A stretch of 64,000 bases of DNA, taken from assembly GCF_000219625.1 (NCBI RefSeq), contig NC_018218.1:3720001-3784000 (forward strand). The letters are read 5' to 3'. Shown here piece after piece: positions 46,145 through 57,300 of this stretch. The DNA is from Zymoseptoria tritici IPO323 (lineage: Eukaryota > Ascomycota > Dothideomycetes > Mycosphaerellales > Mycosphaerellaceae). Positions within the stretch are counted from its first letter, which is position 1, and each line of letters opens with the position of its first letter. The translations under genes and the position numbers were made by a program. The notes under the pieces were generated by a model. That model was given only the letters and a program-made list of their open reading frames with translations. It did not search any database and was not told where the DNA came from.

Positions 46145-46492
46145 TCCATTTACGTCCTGTAGGAGTCTATGACTATGTAGGACGGCTGTCTCGCGACAGC
46201 AGTCTATCTATGTACAATCGTTGTTCTCTCGTATCTCTTGACCTTAGGGAAAGACCCGTGCCTTAGGGAAAGACCCGTTTTTTTTCCTTTATAGTATTAG
46301 ACTTTAACATTTTTAATAATTCTAGGGATTTCATTTAGGCGTTAAGGTTTTCTATTCTAGACTATTCTAGCCTACGTTAAGCTATTCTGCGCTATTATAA
46401 CTTAAAAGGGCCCTATTACTCTACGTAATAGTGTTATCTATTATACCCTACACACTGCTAGAGCTAACTAGACCAAACCGGCTTAATTATCG

Positions 46493-47384
46493 CTATCCTT
46501 GTCCGAAGCGTCCTCTCTACGCTCCTAAGCGGCCGTAGTGCGCACTAAAGCCTTTAACGCCTCCCTATTAGTCTTTCCTGTACCCCTAGCGTACGTATTA
46601 AACCTCTCTAGGGCCTTGCTATTGCGATGTAAGGTAGTCTTGTACTTATTAAGCTTTTCTGTTAACGACTAGACCGTAATAGCGCCCTTTGGATTAATTA
46701 GGCAGCTTCTCTTAGACCTCGGGGTCCCGGTAGCAGCCTGCTCCTACATCCTAGCGTTAGTATAGTCTAAAATGCGCTAGAACGGTACACTTACGGCCTT
46801 CTCTATATAAGTAGCGGCCGACCTATCCTGCTTCTTAACCTTTTAGCCCGACGTGTCCTACTCGCCGGTACCCTAGTACAAAGTAAGACCCTCCGGGCCG
46901 CGAACGCTGTTTCTAAGCTCCCTAAGGCGCTAATAGTTAGTATACTAGTCTAAAATAAGCTAGAACGGCATATACAACTTAATCGAACTAGTAAACAGGA
47001 GCACCTTGCTCCTTAACTTCTTCTTATTATCCGCGTTCGCTACCGGATTAGCGTACTCTGCTTAAATCTAGGCATTAATAGTGTCCTACTCGTCCTTACG
47101 GGCCGGAGGGAGCTATTTAGGGTTAGCCTAGATCTAAAAGACTCTAGAACAGTCTAGAAATATCCTACCTAGAAGCAATCGGCGTTTCTGTCGTCTAGAC
47201 AGCCGGCGCATTTAGCAGTAATGCCCTTAATAGGCTTCTCTAACGCTAACTAGTATAGTTTAGTTAAGTCTTTGTTCTACTTAATGTCTTTAATATAATT
47301 AAAGCACGGATTATAGTTAAAAGTCCCGTTGCGGACCTTTCTAGCGTAATCGTTGCGTACAAGGGCCGCGGCGGCGGAAGACAT
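46493..47384 (-). pseudogene. Antisense gene in element B: Cys-motif protein, spliced, unknown
   Basis: Minus-strand reading opposite to gag-pol, between the chromodomain and the 3' LTR. It begins at an intact ATG (MSSAAAALVRNDYARKVRNG). A Cys cluster reads KCAGCLDDRNADCF then TAG, a mutated Trp. A 56-base intron follows (GTAGGA at 47168; branch CTAAC; TAG ending at 47113). The second exon has LPPARKDE, LRSKVLLFTSSIKLYMPF, LRNSVRGPEGLTLY and a charged end (KALERFNTYARGTGKTNREA). Interruptions in this frame are almost all TAG, or TAA, as expected for RIP of Trp/Gln codons, which argues it was a real gene before mutation. The stop at 46493 could itself be a mutated Gln codon. I do not recognise the family. 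Confidence 0.65.
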
Positions 47385-47619
47385 AGTATGTCTGCGCTAA
47401 TGTTAGCCTTGCTAGACCTAAACTAGACTATACTAGCACTACCCTAGATTACTTACTTTTAGTAGTTAGTAAAGAAGAGAGAAAGTTTAGAAGAAGAATT
47501 AAATTAATATAGCGACGCTATAGACCCGCAAATCCTTCCAGATTAGGACATCTAGCAGCTAACAGCTTGTAAATTTTCTACTGTAACTAAGGTTAGTTAT
47601 AGAGAGGGGAGGAGGGCAA

Positions 47620-47948
47620 TATAAGGACACCCTTACGATAACGTCTCCTACCTGTCCTAACCTAGACTATCCTAGCACTATAGATTACCGGTGCTATCTT
47701 ATCTAGCCTAGACTAGGACATCCTATAGAGGGACGAACCTTATAGGCGTACGACGGCCCCCAAGCGGACGTTAGACTACGACCGGTGCCTAGTCTAGGCG
47801 GAGGGACGCATTTAGTAATACGAAGGGCGGGTACATAGCCTCGGGGGACGCTCTCGTCTATTCCCTTCCTTATCGAATCGACTTGTTACATTCTATAACT
47901 ATTTGTTTTCGGTGCAAGCCTACATTCCCTCTTAAGGTGCTTCTAATA
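47620..47948 (+). repeat. LTR of element B, 3' copy
   Basis: Aligns base for base in length (329) with 40977-41305; ends TTCTAATA where the 5' copy keeps TTCTAACA. Confidence 0.92.
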
Positions 47949-47953
47949 CTACC

Positions 47954-49310
47954 TCTCTTCGAACTACTAACGATAAGGGTTATCTAAACGACGTACGACT
48001 CGGTCCTTAGTAGATATACCGGACGCGATGCTACTATCGACTTTCTATCTCGATAGTTCTTCTAGCCGGGAATGAACGCCGAAGTACGTAAGTTCGTACG
48101 AAACTATACTACGTACGGATAGACTACTATCTAGAGAGAGAAGCGACGCGGGCTATTACGTCCCTTACCGATCCCGGAGCGTATTTAGATAGAGATATCG
48201 ATAGACTTTGTTATAGACCTAGCGCCTAACGAGGAGGACGGCGCTACTACCCTCCTTATTATTACGGATCGCCTCGGGAAAGGTACTATACTCTTACGAG
48301 TCCCTCCTAGCTAATTCGACGCTAAGGGCGTCGTAGAGCTCCTTATCGAACGCTACGTCGGTATATACTAGCTACCTACCGGTATTACGTCGGATCGAGG
48401 TGTTTAATTCGTTAACGCCCTCTAGAAAGAAGTATACGAGCGGTTAGGTATCGTTCGGCGACTATCTACCGCGTACTACCTAGAGACCGACGGTTCTACC
48501 GAACAATAGAACTAGGAAGTTAAGACTTACTTATAGGCATTCGTTAGCTATAATTAGGGCGATTAGGGTAAGTAGCTCTCGCTCGTATAGATCGCCTTAG
48601 ATTCGCGCGTACCCTCTACGACGTAGGTCTCTCCCTTCTTCCTTATATACGGGTACTACCTGCGTACGATCGAGACTATTTCCGATACTATCGAGTCGCC
48701 TCGGAACCCTCGCGAGGAAGGTACGTATATCGTTACTAAGCTATAATAGGCTCGCGAGTTCGCCGCCTTAGCGATAGCCGTAGCCTAGTAGTAGTAGGAG
48801 TACTATACGAACCGGTCCCGGAACGTCGCTACTAAGTATAAGGTCGGGGATAAGGTCTAGCTCTTACTTCGGAATATTAAGATAGACCGGCCTACGAAGA
48901 AGCTCGACTAGATTTACGCGAAGTATATAGTTGTTCGTACTTTCGAGAGTATGCCCTACTTCGTCGAGCTCAATGTTCCTCGCGGTATTTATCCGAGGTT
49001 TTATACGTCGCTCTTACGCTTAGTATATAACGATGCGCTTCCGTCCTAGATCGTTACGGATTCGTAGCCCGCCGCGATTCTTAACGATGCGGGAGACGAA
49101 GAATACGGTATAGAGGCGCTTCTTCGCTATCGTACGAGGCGCGTCGGCCGCGGCTATCGCCGAGAGGCTCTTATTAAGTAGGTAGGTTACGACCGACCTA
49201 CTTAGGAGCCTTTACGCGAGTTTAAGGATATAGTAGCCCTCGAGCGTTTCGAAACACTCTACGGCGACGCGAATACGGTAGACGGTCCTATATAACCTTA
49301 AACTACGCGA
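47954..49310 (+). pseudogene. pol of element A, integrase and chromodomain (mutated)
   Basis: Continues the reading broken at 40976. The zinc-binding part is near 48030-48120 (PGMNAEVRKFVRNYTTYG, Cys to Tyr). The integrase core has TLLIITDRLGKGTIL near 48255 and ITSDRGV near 48387. A chromodomain-like end lies near 49120-49220 (YRTRRVGRGYRREALIK, then VGYDRPT) with Trp codons as TAG. Confidence 0.8.
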
Positions 49311-50013
49311 CGTTAGACTCCTTAGTCCGGTTCCTTATTACGGGCCCTTACTTTTACTAGATACTAGATACGCCTACTAGATACCTATTTATCTATCGTA
49401 CGATATAAAACTACGATACCGCGCTCGGTGTACTAGACTCGACCCTCTTCCTTTAACAAAAGATAAGAATCTCGTAAAAGATTTAAGTCTTCCCCCTCTT
49501 AAACTTATAGTAAACTATATCGACTATATAACGAAGTACTTAGAAGTCTACGACTTCCCGACCGGGTAAAACCTATAAGTTTAAGAGGAGCATTATAGAA
49601 TAGAGGACCTACATAACGCAATAGCGTATATAGTAACATATAGAGCACAACCCTACTTACGATATAGGGTTAGCTAAACTACTTCTATACGCACCCTAAA
49701 TAGCTAGCCGTTAGGCTACTATGTCTATTAGCCGCTTCGTTATCGGCCTAGACGTTGTCGACTAGTAGGTTGTATAAGGCGTCTTAAGAACGTATAAATC
49801 TAAGCACATGTAGATTCCTAAAAAATATATACCTAACAATTTCCCGGAGGTTAAATAGCTAAGTAGAATAGACCCTTTACCTCCGGCTTTTTATAAGCTA
49901 TAGAGTATAAGATTAGTAGGTTAGGAGGTAACGGAGCTAGATTTCTAGGAATAGGGTAGAATTTTGAGGCGGATTTAATAGTTACACCGGTTTTGCGATT
50001 AGGGGTAGGGATA
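49311..50013 (+). other. Non-coding 3' region of element A
   Basis: About 700 bases between the chromodomain and the poly-G tract. I see no reading frame like the antisense genes of elements B and C. Confidence 0.45.
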
Positions 50014-50035
50014 GGGGGGGGGGGGGGGGGGGGGG
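50014..50035 (+). repeat. Run of 22 G, polypurine tract of element A
   Basis: An uninterrupted G homopolymer three bases (TAT) before the 3' LTR at 50039, where the plus-strand primer tract of an LTR element is expected. Confidence 0.8.
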
Positions 50036-50038
50036 TAT

Positions 50039-50313
50039 TGTTAGAGGCTAGTGCCTAAGGCTATATCGGCTATACCGATGCCTAGGCTAACGCCTAACGG
50101 ACGAACGCCGGTTTAGAAATCTACTAGGCCGAATCGGGAACAAGCTTCCTTTCGGCCGACTAGAAGGCTACGTATGCGCTAAGCGACGCTACGCGCATAT
50201 ATAGCTTATACTCGACGTTCCGTTGTTCTAGATAGATCTTCTTTTCGGTAGCTTTAGAATTTTATATATTCGGATCTAGACCTTTATACGTAACTTCGGT
50301 TTAGACCCTTACA
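50039..50313 (+). repeat. LTR of element A, 3' copy
   Basis: 275 bases, same length as 37101-37375, and keeps canonical ends TG...CA. Two places read CG where the 5' copy reads TA (GAATCGGG/GAATTAGG and CTTCGGTT/CTTTAGTT). Confidence 0.9.
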
Positions 50314-50318
50314 CCTAC

Positions 50319-52780
50319 TTTTATAAAGCTATTAAGGATACTACCGAGGGTGCGGTCGAGGTAAATAGTCGTCGTATCGATAGAGCCTCGTAGTAGCGGA
50401 CGTCGAAGAAGAAGGAGGTTAAGCATTAATTAGTACGGCTATTATACTAGACTCTCGAGCGGATCTATAAAGGTTAGCCCTTCTATAACTACGACTTAGA
50501 GCGTTTAGATCTCCGGAAGACGAATAGCTTCGTTACGCGTATTGCCGGTAAGGAGGTAGTACGCGGTTACCGGCCGGCGTAGGTAAAGGCGAATCTAATC
50601 GGTAGTAGGCTCGGAGCGTACGATAGCTATAAAACACTACTAAAGGCTAGTAGTGCGCGGCTAGATATCTAGGCCGTTTATAACGCCGCGCGAGGCTTTT
50701 AATTAAAGAATCCGGATCCTCGATATTATAGCAACAAGACGGGACTAAAGGCGTAGGTTAGCGATATAGTAGAGTAGCTAGAGTAGCGTAAGTTGTTGTT
50801 TCTTAATTTCTTTATATTGTTATATATAAGAAGGTCGGAATTTTAAAAGTCCGGACTAGAATATACGTACCGGTTCTAGAACAACGCGTACGAATTTTAT
50901 GTCGACGCTAGTATTCGAGTAAAAGGTAGAACTAATTCTTATACCGGAAGCTAGATTTTACGCGTATAATTAGTTACGCGCTCGAAAAATCTTCGACTAA
51001 TTTAAACGTATATACTAATAACAATATAATTAATAAGTAATTATCTCGCCCTTTATATCCCTAACATCGATGTACTCGATAGTACGACCTCCGAAACGAC
51101 TATCTTCGTACGACCTAAAGGGCTAAACCTCCTCCGACGATATAGCTACACTACGATCTACGACTCTACCTACAAAACGAACCGGCTCGAGTAGAAGCTC
51201 TTTACCCTAATAATTCGCGATTCGACTAACACCTATAGAGTCTACGCTTACTAGCTCTTACCCCGAGAAGATAGCGTTATAATTAGGGAGGCACTAAAGT
51301 AGATTAAGAGCTAGTATATAAACATAGGCAATAAGAAGCTATAGATACCTAGATACTTTATAACTAATAACTCCGGAGCTAAACAAATAGCTATTAAGCT
51401 CGCGTTCCCTAGCCTCGCGGCTAGTAAGTAAGAGGTCTAGTATCTGCTCTATTACTAGCATTATCTAAAGACTATATCCGAGCAGTTCTTAGGGCGTAAA
51501 TATACGAGGACTCTTTAGTATCTAATTATAGCTATTAAATATCGCTATACCGAGGTAGGCATAAGGGACTCTATAGAGTCTACTCTTAAGTGCTTACTAG
51601 ATAAGGCACCGAAGCAGAAGGAGAACTACATTACTAACATTATATAGAATAACCGTAAGCTCTAGGCTTATTATTATCGTTCTTACTCGCAAACTATGCT
51701 ACAGATTAGTACGACGAGCAACCTTAAGAACTTCTACTTCCTACTTAAGTAAGGCGCTAACATTAAGTAGAAGATAAATTACTTCTCGCTCCGCGGCATC
51801 GCTAGTTACCTTTACAACGTCGTTAATAATATAGAGCGGCGCGCGGCTGTTAAGGCTTTAGATGCTCGTATAAAGGTCTATCTAATAGCTACAAAACAGC
51901 TATAGCTAAGGAAGTTTCCGTACACCGTTTAAGTCCTTATTACCGCTTAATTAATACTCGGTAAGATAGACGCTTTTAAAGGTAACTTCCGAGAGCAAGA
52001 CGACTTACTACCGAATCGATGCGGCTGCTCGTTTTACCGCAAATACCTCCTTATCTACCGCTACATTTAGAGCTACTACCTTACTTATAACAACCTTACG
52101 AGCGACAACTACCTCTACTAGACGCAAGAGTAGGAAGAGAACGGCTAGGAGCTATATTTTACAACAACGAGGGTACTTATAGAGTATAAGGAAGATAAGG
52201 AATCTAATAGCCTTATACGATATATAGCATTAATAAAGGAGTCGCTCTAGTCGTTGCGTAAGCGCTTTTACGCTCTTAACGACGACGAGTACCTTATTAA
52301 GAGCGGCTTAAAGGACATAGCATTATAATACTAGCTTACGCGGTTGCAACAAGCTACGGCTCTATTTAATCGCATAACTGTCGACTAGCTACTCGCTAAG
52401 ATTTAGAGCAGTAATCCTTTATAGGCTATACTACCGCCTTCTTAACGCCCTTATGTTACGACTATAGCAACACTAGATTACCGTACACCTCTTAGTAGTT
52501 ATTACGCCGAGCAGAAGATTATAGTGCTACGCTCTTAAGTACTATTGTAAGTACTAGCGCTAATACCGGTTAAGGGCAACACTAAGAGTAAGAGTAAGAA
52601 GCGGAAGATTAAAGAGCAATAAGGGCAATAAGGGCAATAAACAACGAGGGTAATAAATACGATTACCGCTATAAAAACGAGCTACTTATTAGCTTATTAA
52701 TTAGCATAAATAATTGTATAGTTAGGTAACCGCTAAATTAATACTAACAACACTATATACAACACTAAAACTATAAACAT
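50319..52780 (+). pseudogene. MULE transposase, main part (mutated)
   Basis: Long plus-strand reading interrupted by TAG/TAA. It has YSYTTIYDSTYKTNRLE (start of the transposase core), LFTLIIRDSTNTYRVYAYQL, RYFITNNSGAKQIAIKLAFP, KENYITNII and FLLK.GANIK. A decayed SWIM-like zinc motif (CGCSFYRKYLLIYRYI, with Tyr for Cys/His) lies near 52022-52070. The order agrees with FAR1/MULE-type transposases; the catalytic Asp positions cannot be judged reliably in mutated sequence. Confidence 0.72.
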
Positions 52781-52847
52781 AGACGACATTAACTAAATTT
52801 TAAGACTTTAAGAAGGTAAGTACACCGCCGGACGAAACGCGTACATT

Positions 52848-52936
52848 ATGCGGGTTAAATCGTCCGTACGCGTCTATTCGCGTACGCGTCTCGGAACTAG
52901 TCGGAAAGCCGGATCTACCTTATTCTAAGAATCGCC
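52848..52936 (-). repeat. MULE right terminal inverted repeat
   Basis: Complement of the left end: minus strand from 52936 reads GGCGATTCTTAGAATA, then AGGTAGATCCGG, and further in GTACGCG, GACGCG, ACGGACGA and ACCCGCA, matching the left repeat in order. Confidence 0.85.
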
Positions 52937-52944
52937 CGGCCGAC

Positions 52945-53173
52945 GTACATTAATTCCTCGAGCTCGCCTAGGTTCTAGGGCATCTTTTAACGGAGGAAGC
53001 CGGGATAAAATGTCCGGGGTAGGAAGATCTACTTTTAAGTTGCGACCGCTATATATATTAAGACGGACTACGGGAAAAGAAGTTACGGCGACGACTATTC
53101 TAGAGACTATATATCCGAGAATCGTAGGGCGGACTCCGGTCGGCAAGGCTACTATGTTCGGGCTTATTAACGC
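52945..53173. other. Host DNA sliver trapped between the MULE and the hAT element
   Basis: 229 bases outside both transposons: from the MULE duplication (ends 52944) to the first base of the hAT repeat (53174), including the left hAT duplication ATTAACGC (53166-53173). It was once continuous with 36177 on the left and 62365 on the right. CpA and TpG are fewer than in host DNA but more frequent than in the elements, suggesting leakage of RIP. Short frames on both strands (52925-53146 minus, 53010-53234 plus) have no family signature. Confidence 0.75.
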
Positions 53174-53479
53174 TAGAGGTGTTGTATTATTTGCACGTAT
53201 AGTGCATACTATACATCTTGCACTATATGCATAGTATATTTTTAGAGGTCTATTATATACACACCGGCTTGCTATTTATAGTAATCCGTAAGCCCTTATA
53301 ACCTCCTTTAATCTTATTATTTAAGCTCTTACTATGCCCTTACTATCCTATATATATCTCTTGCTCTATAAATAGTAGCGTACAATATCGCGGTATAGAA
53401 GATGCTAGTAGATAAGGGCGGTGTCGGTAGATAAGTTAGTAGACCGGTAGAGGTATAAAGAGGTAAGGAATACACTATA

Positions 53480-54145
53480 AGAATAGTTAGCTAGTCTCTT
53501 ATTGCATCGTTTCTTATTTACTACTATAACGAGCTCTTACGCCTCTAGCTCTTAAACTACCGCCTTTAACGAGCTAATAGACCGCGTAGTATTACCGGCT
53601 AAGAAGCGGAAGAAGACTACTAAGGGTAACTACTAGAAGGAAGCTATCCGAGACTATAGTACCGGTAGCAAGTACTATCCTTAAGTTATATACATCTACT
53701 ATAAGGAACGATAGTATTCTAGCTCTACTAGTCGGTATGTTAAGCACCTTTAGAAGTATAGGAGACTACCGTCGAGGTTGTATCTAGTCTACTAACGCTA
53801 CCTCTTAGATCCGGACGCGGTCGTAAACTCGGAGTCTAAGGGCGAGGACTATAACGATAGTTAGTAAGACATTAGGGCCTTAGGGTTACTAGACTCTATA
53901 AATAATCGTAACTACTATGCTACTACTAAGGCCTACGTAGAGTAGATATTCGCCGCCGGCTTACTATTGCACACAGTTAACTATCCGGTGTTTAAGAGGT
54001 TTATAAAACTCGTCCGGCTAGCCTTTATACCTCCGACTTAATAGTAGCTTACTAAGACGATCCTACCGCGCTAATATAAGACTCTTAAGAGCTAGATTAA
54101 CGAGGAGATTAGTAAGGCTAGAAGGATTACGTTGCTAAGTAACGG
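53480..54145 (+). pseudogene. hAT transposase, N-terminal part (mutated)
   Basis: Reads SSTTAFNELIDRVVLPAKKR, a BED-like stretch with ATIRKRH-type motifs mutated (STSRYVKHL), then LLDPDAVVNSESKGEDYNDS, FAAGLLLHTVNYPVFKRFIK and finally ARRITLLSNG, where element C interrupts it. It continues at 60581 with TDRASRSVINYL. Stops are TAG/TAA. Confidence 0.7.
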
Positions 54146-54360
54146 TGTTATATCTACCTCCGCCGAATACCGATAATCGGTATCTAATCCCCTACCTTAG
54201 CGGCATATACACCCCTACTAAGGCCTTTTAAGCTCGTTTAAGCTAGATTGCGCCTATATTATAAGGATACGTAGAATCTCCTCCTTCCGAGAGAGTATCG
54301 AATCGAGTCTGTTCTAAAGTAATTTATACTACTACTCTATTCTTAACTATACCCTTTATA
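54146..54360 (+). repeat. LTR of element C, 5' copy
   Basis: Starts TGTTATATCTACC, ends CCCTTTATA. Only three differences from the 3' copy (CGATAATCGG/CGACAATCGG, CATATACACC/CATATATACC, GTCTGTTC/GTCTATTC), each a CA/TA or TG/TA change and not all in the same copy. Confidence 0.92.
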
Positions 54361-57300
54361 TACGATTCGATCCTCCCTATAGTACGACGAATTACTTCCG
54401 AGATAGCTTCGTCTCGTTCTAGCCTATTAGGGAGCAAGAGTACCCGTCGCCGTACGAACGAACCCGCTAACGACCCGGAGACTATAGAAACCCCTACTTA
54501 GACTACCGTTAGCGACGACGAAGACGCCGAAGGCGGGCCTAAAAACCTAGAAGAACCTATCGGGCACTAGGATACCGCTAACGAGGGCGAAGAAGAACCG
54601 GAGAACCCTCTATAGGAAGAAGACACTCTACCTAAGGGAGAAGAAGACGACATTAATAAACTATCTAAAAGAATAGTAGGATAAGATCGGTTATACCGAC
54701 ATTCCTAGGATAATCTATAAATTTAAGGGAGCTCTTACCCCGGCGGTTAGAAATAGGCTCGAATAGGGCTAAGTTACCCTTACGACCCTCGTAGATACGG
54801 AGGAACGAGCTAATATATCGTACCGACAGATATAGGAATTTAACAAAAAACGCTTAGCAAAGACTTCCGTCGACGAAACTAACGGAAGGCGCCTAAACAA
54901 AAATAATAAGCCCCTAAGTAGGCCGAGAAGGGCTAAAACCCCCCCGAAGGCGGCTAATAAGGAGAAGTCGGCTACCGCCTACTAGACATATAGCAAAGAG
55001 GGCTACCGGCGCTAGGAATGCCCTAATAAGGACTAGTCGGGAAAAGGGAGAGCCCGTAGTAGATCTCCTCTAACCGCTATAGGTTAAGTCTAGTACTTAG
55101 AGGCCTAAAGAAAGGCTACCGAGCTAGGAGGAATTACCCGAACTATAGGGGAAGGGCTAATACGCCTTAAAGTAGAGATATAGGGTCCTAATAGGACTAA
55201 GACACTCCGAGTACTACTCGATTACGGAGCGCAAAGTAACTTTATAGACAATATAGTAGCTAAAGAGCTAGGCCTAAGCCCTAAGTTAGGGCAAACGGCC
55301 TAATACGTAGTACTAAACGGCTAGAGGATAGCTATTTAGGGAGAATGCCGCGTCCCGTTTAAAGTAACGGACACTTAAGGATATATAAGAGGATATATAG
55401 AAACCTTCGTAGTCGGAAGAATCTATAGGTTCTAACTAGTCCTCGGTATGCCCTAGCTAGAACGATAGAACCCGAGGGTAAACTTTATCCGCAAAAGCAT
55501 TACCTAGAAGGGGACGAAAGGTAGATAATAGAGGCCGGTTAGGCTCGTCTTACCCGAAGAGTTCTAGAAGGACGCCTCCGGTATCCCTTTAGGGCGCGTT
55601 TAGGCCCTTACTACTTAACGTATAGACGACGCGCTAAAAGAACCGGAACTTCTAAGCGAATTCTCGGATTTCGCGGACGTTTTCGTAGAAGGAAACGAGT
55701 CCCTTCTCCCCGAGACGGGGCCGAATAAGCTTAGTATCGACCTCGAAGAAGGTAAGGAGGCCCCGTACGGCCTATTATATAATCTCTCTATAACAGAACT
55801 AGAGACTCTACGTAACTACCTCGCCGACAGCCTAGAGAAGGGGTAGATCCGCCCCTCGACCTCCCTAGCGGGGGTAGGTATCCTCTTTATAAAGAAAAAG
55901 GACAGTAGCCTACGTCTATACGTCGACTATAGGGCCCTTAATGCCGTTACTATTAAGAATAGATACGCCCTGCCCCTCGTCTAGGAATCGCTAGACTAGT
56001 TAGCGCCGGCAAAGTTCTTTATAAAGCTAGATATACGAGACGCGTACTATCGTATCCGAATTAAGGAGAGCGACTAGTAGAAAACTACCTTTCGGACGAG
56101 GTATAGCTACTTTAAGTACACTATAGTCCCGTTTAGGCTAACTAACGCCCTAGTAGTGTTCTAAGGATATATAAACTACGCCCTCCGGGGCCTATTAGAC
56201 TACTATATTATAGTATACCTCGACGATATCTTAATATACTTATAAAACGCCGAAAGCTATAAGAAATACATTAGGATAGTCCTCGAGAGACTTAGAAGAC
56301 ACCGACTCTTTACTAAACTATTAAAGTGCGAGTTCTTTAAGCGGTAAGTCGGCTACCTTAGGTTCGTAGTAACCCTAAAAGGGGTCGAAATAGAGGCAGA
56401 AAGGATCTAAGCTATCGCCGACTAGCCCCTTCCGGCCTTAGTTAGGGACATTCGTATCTTTATCGGATTTACGAACTACTACCGCTAGTTTATTAAGGGA
56501 TTCTCCCGTATAGCTAGCCTACTAAACTACTTAATAGAGAGAGGCCTAAATAGTACTAAAGGCGGACACCGACAGAGAAAGGAGGAATTAGTTCCCTTCG
56601 AACTCCTACCTAACGTAGTATAAGCATTCTAGTAGTTAAAGACTAGGTTTATTAAAGCGCCTATCTTACGGCATTTCGACCTAAAACTACCTATCCGCGT
56701 TGTAATAGATGCCTCTAGGTTCGCCGTCGGGGCAGTACTATCCTAACCGTATAAAACGGAGGGCAAAATGTACTAGTACCTAGTAGCCTTCTTCTCTAGT
56801 AAGATAAACGCGGCCGAAAGGAACTATAATATATATAATTAAGAGCTTCTCGCTATAGTCGAGGCCTTTAAGTACTAGAGACACTACGTTAAGGGCGCTT
56901 CGCACTAAATTAAGGTCTTAATAGACTATTATAACCTAAAATAGTTTATAACAACTAAACAACTAAGCCGAAGATAGGCAAGATAGGTAGAGTAGCTATT
57001 AAACGTCGACTTCCGTATAACGTATAACCCGGGGTCGCTTAATACCGCCGCGGACGGAGTAAGTAGACGCCTAGACCTAGAAGATAGGGACTACTCGGGA
57101 CGGTAGATTAACAAGAGCGATAGTGCTCCTACATTAGACACCCTTTAGCACTAACTAGGTCTATCCGAGGGAATAACGGCCGAATCTAGCCCTATTCGGT
57201 CTATAATAGTAGTTATAACCTACTATCTATAGCTCGCTAGGACCTACTATAGCAAAACGTACATAATAGCGAGTACTCTAATAGAAGAATTATTAGACTC

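Larger units (their letters stand above)
40977..47948 (+). mobile_element. Ty3/Gypsy chromovirus-type LTR retrotransposon B
   Basis: LTRs of 329 bases at 40977-41305 and 47620-47948; 5-bp duplication CTACC at 40972-40976 and 47949-47953. A purine tract (AGAGAGGGGAGGAGGGCAA) precedes the 3' LTR. 6972 bases, inserted in the integrase of element A. Gag-pol on the plus strand is broken by stops; a second gene lies on the minus strand before the 3' LTR. Confidence 0.93.
37101..50313 (+). mobile_element. Ty3/Gypsy chromovirus-type LTR retrotransposon A, interrupted by element B
   Basis: LTRs of 275 bases at 37101-37375 and 50039-50313; 5-bp duplication CCTAC at 37096-37100 and 50314-50318. Net length about 6.2 kb once element B and its duplicated CTACC are removed. 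Gag, protease, RT, RNase H, integrase and a chromodomain read in order on the plus strand, all broken by TAG/TAA. It sits inside the MULE transposase. Confidence 0.92.
36186..52936 (+). mobile_element. Mutator-like (MULE) DNA transposon, interrupted by Ty3 element A
   Basis: Bounded by long terminal inverted repeats and the 8-bp duplication CGGCCGAC. Without the nested elements it is about 3.5 kb. Both halves of a mutated MULE transposase read on the plus strand on either side of element A (36430-37100 and 50319-52780), and the join is exact once one CCTAC is removed. It is inactive in cis: dozens of TAG/TAA codons stand where Trp or Gln are expected. Confidence 0.88.

Noticed and set aside
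46117..46279. TTTG microsatellite and 19-base tandem pair as a CRISPR-like or regulatory array
   Set aside because: Simple sequence repeats with no spacers; a normal feature of retrotransposon non-coding DNA.
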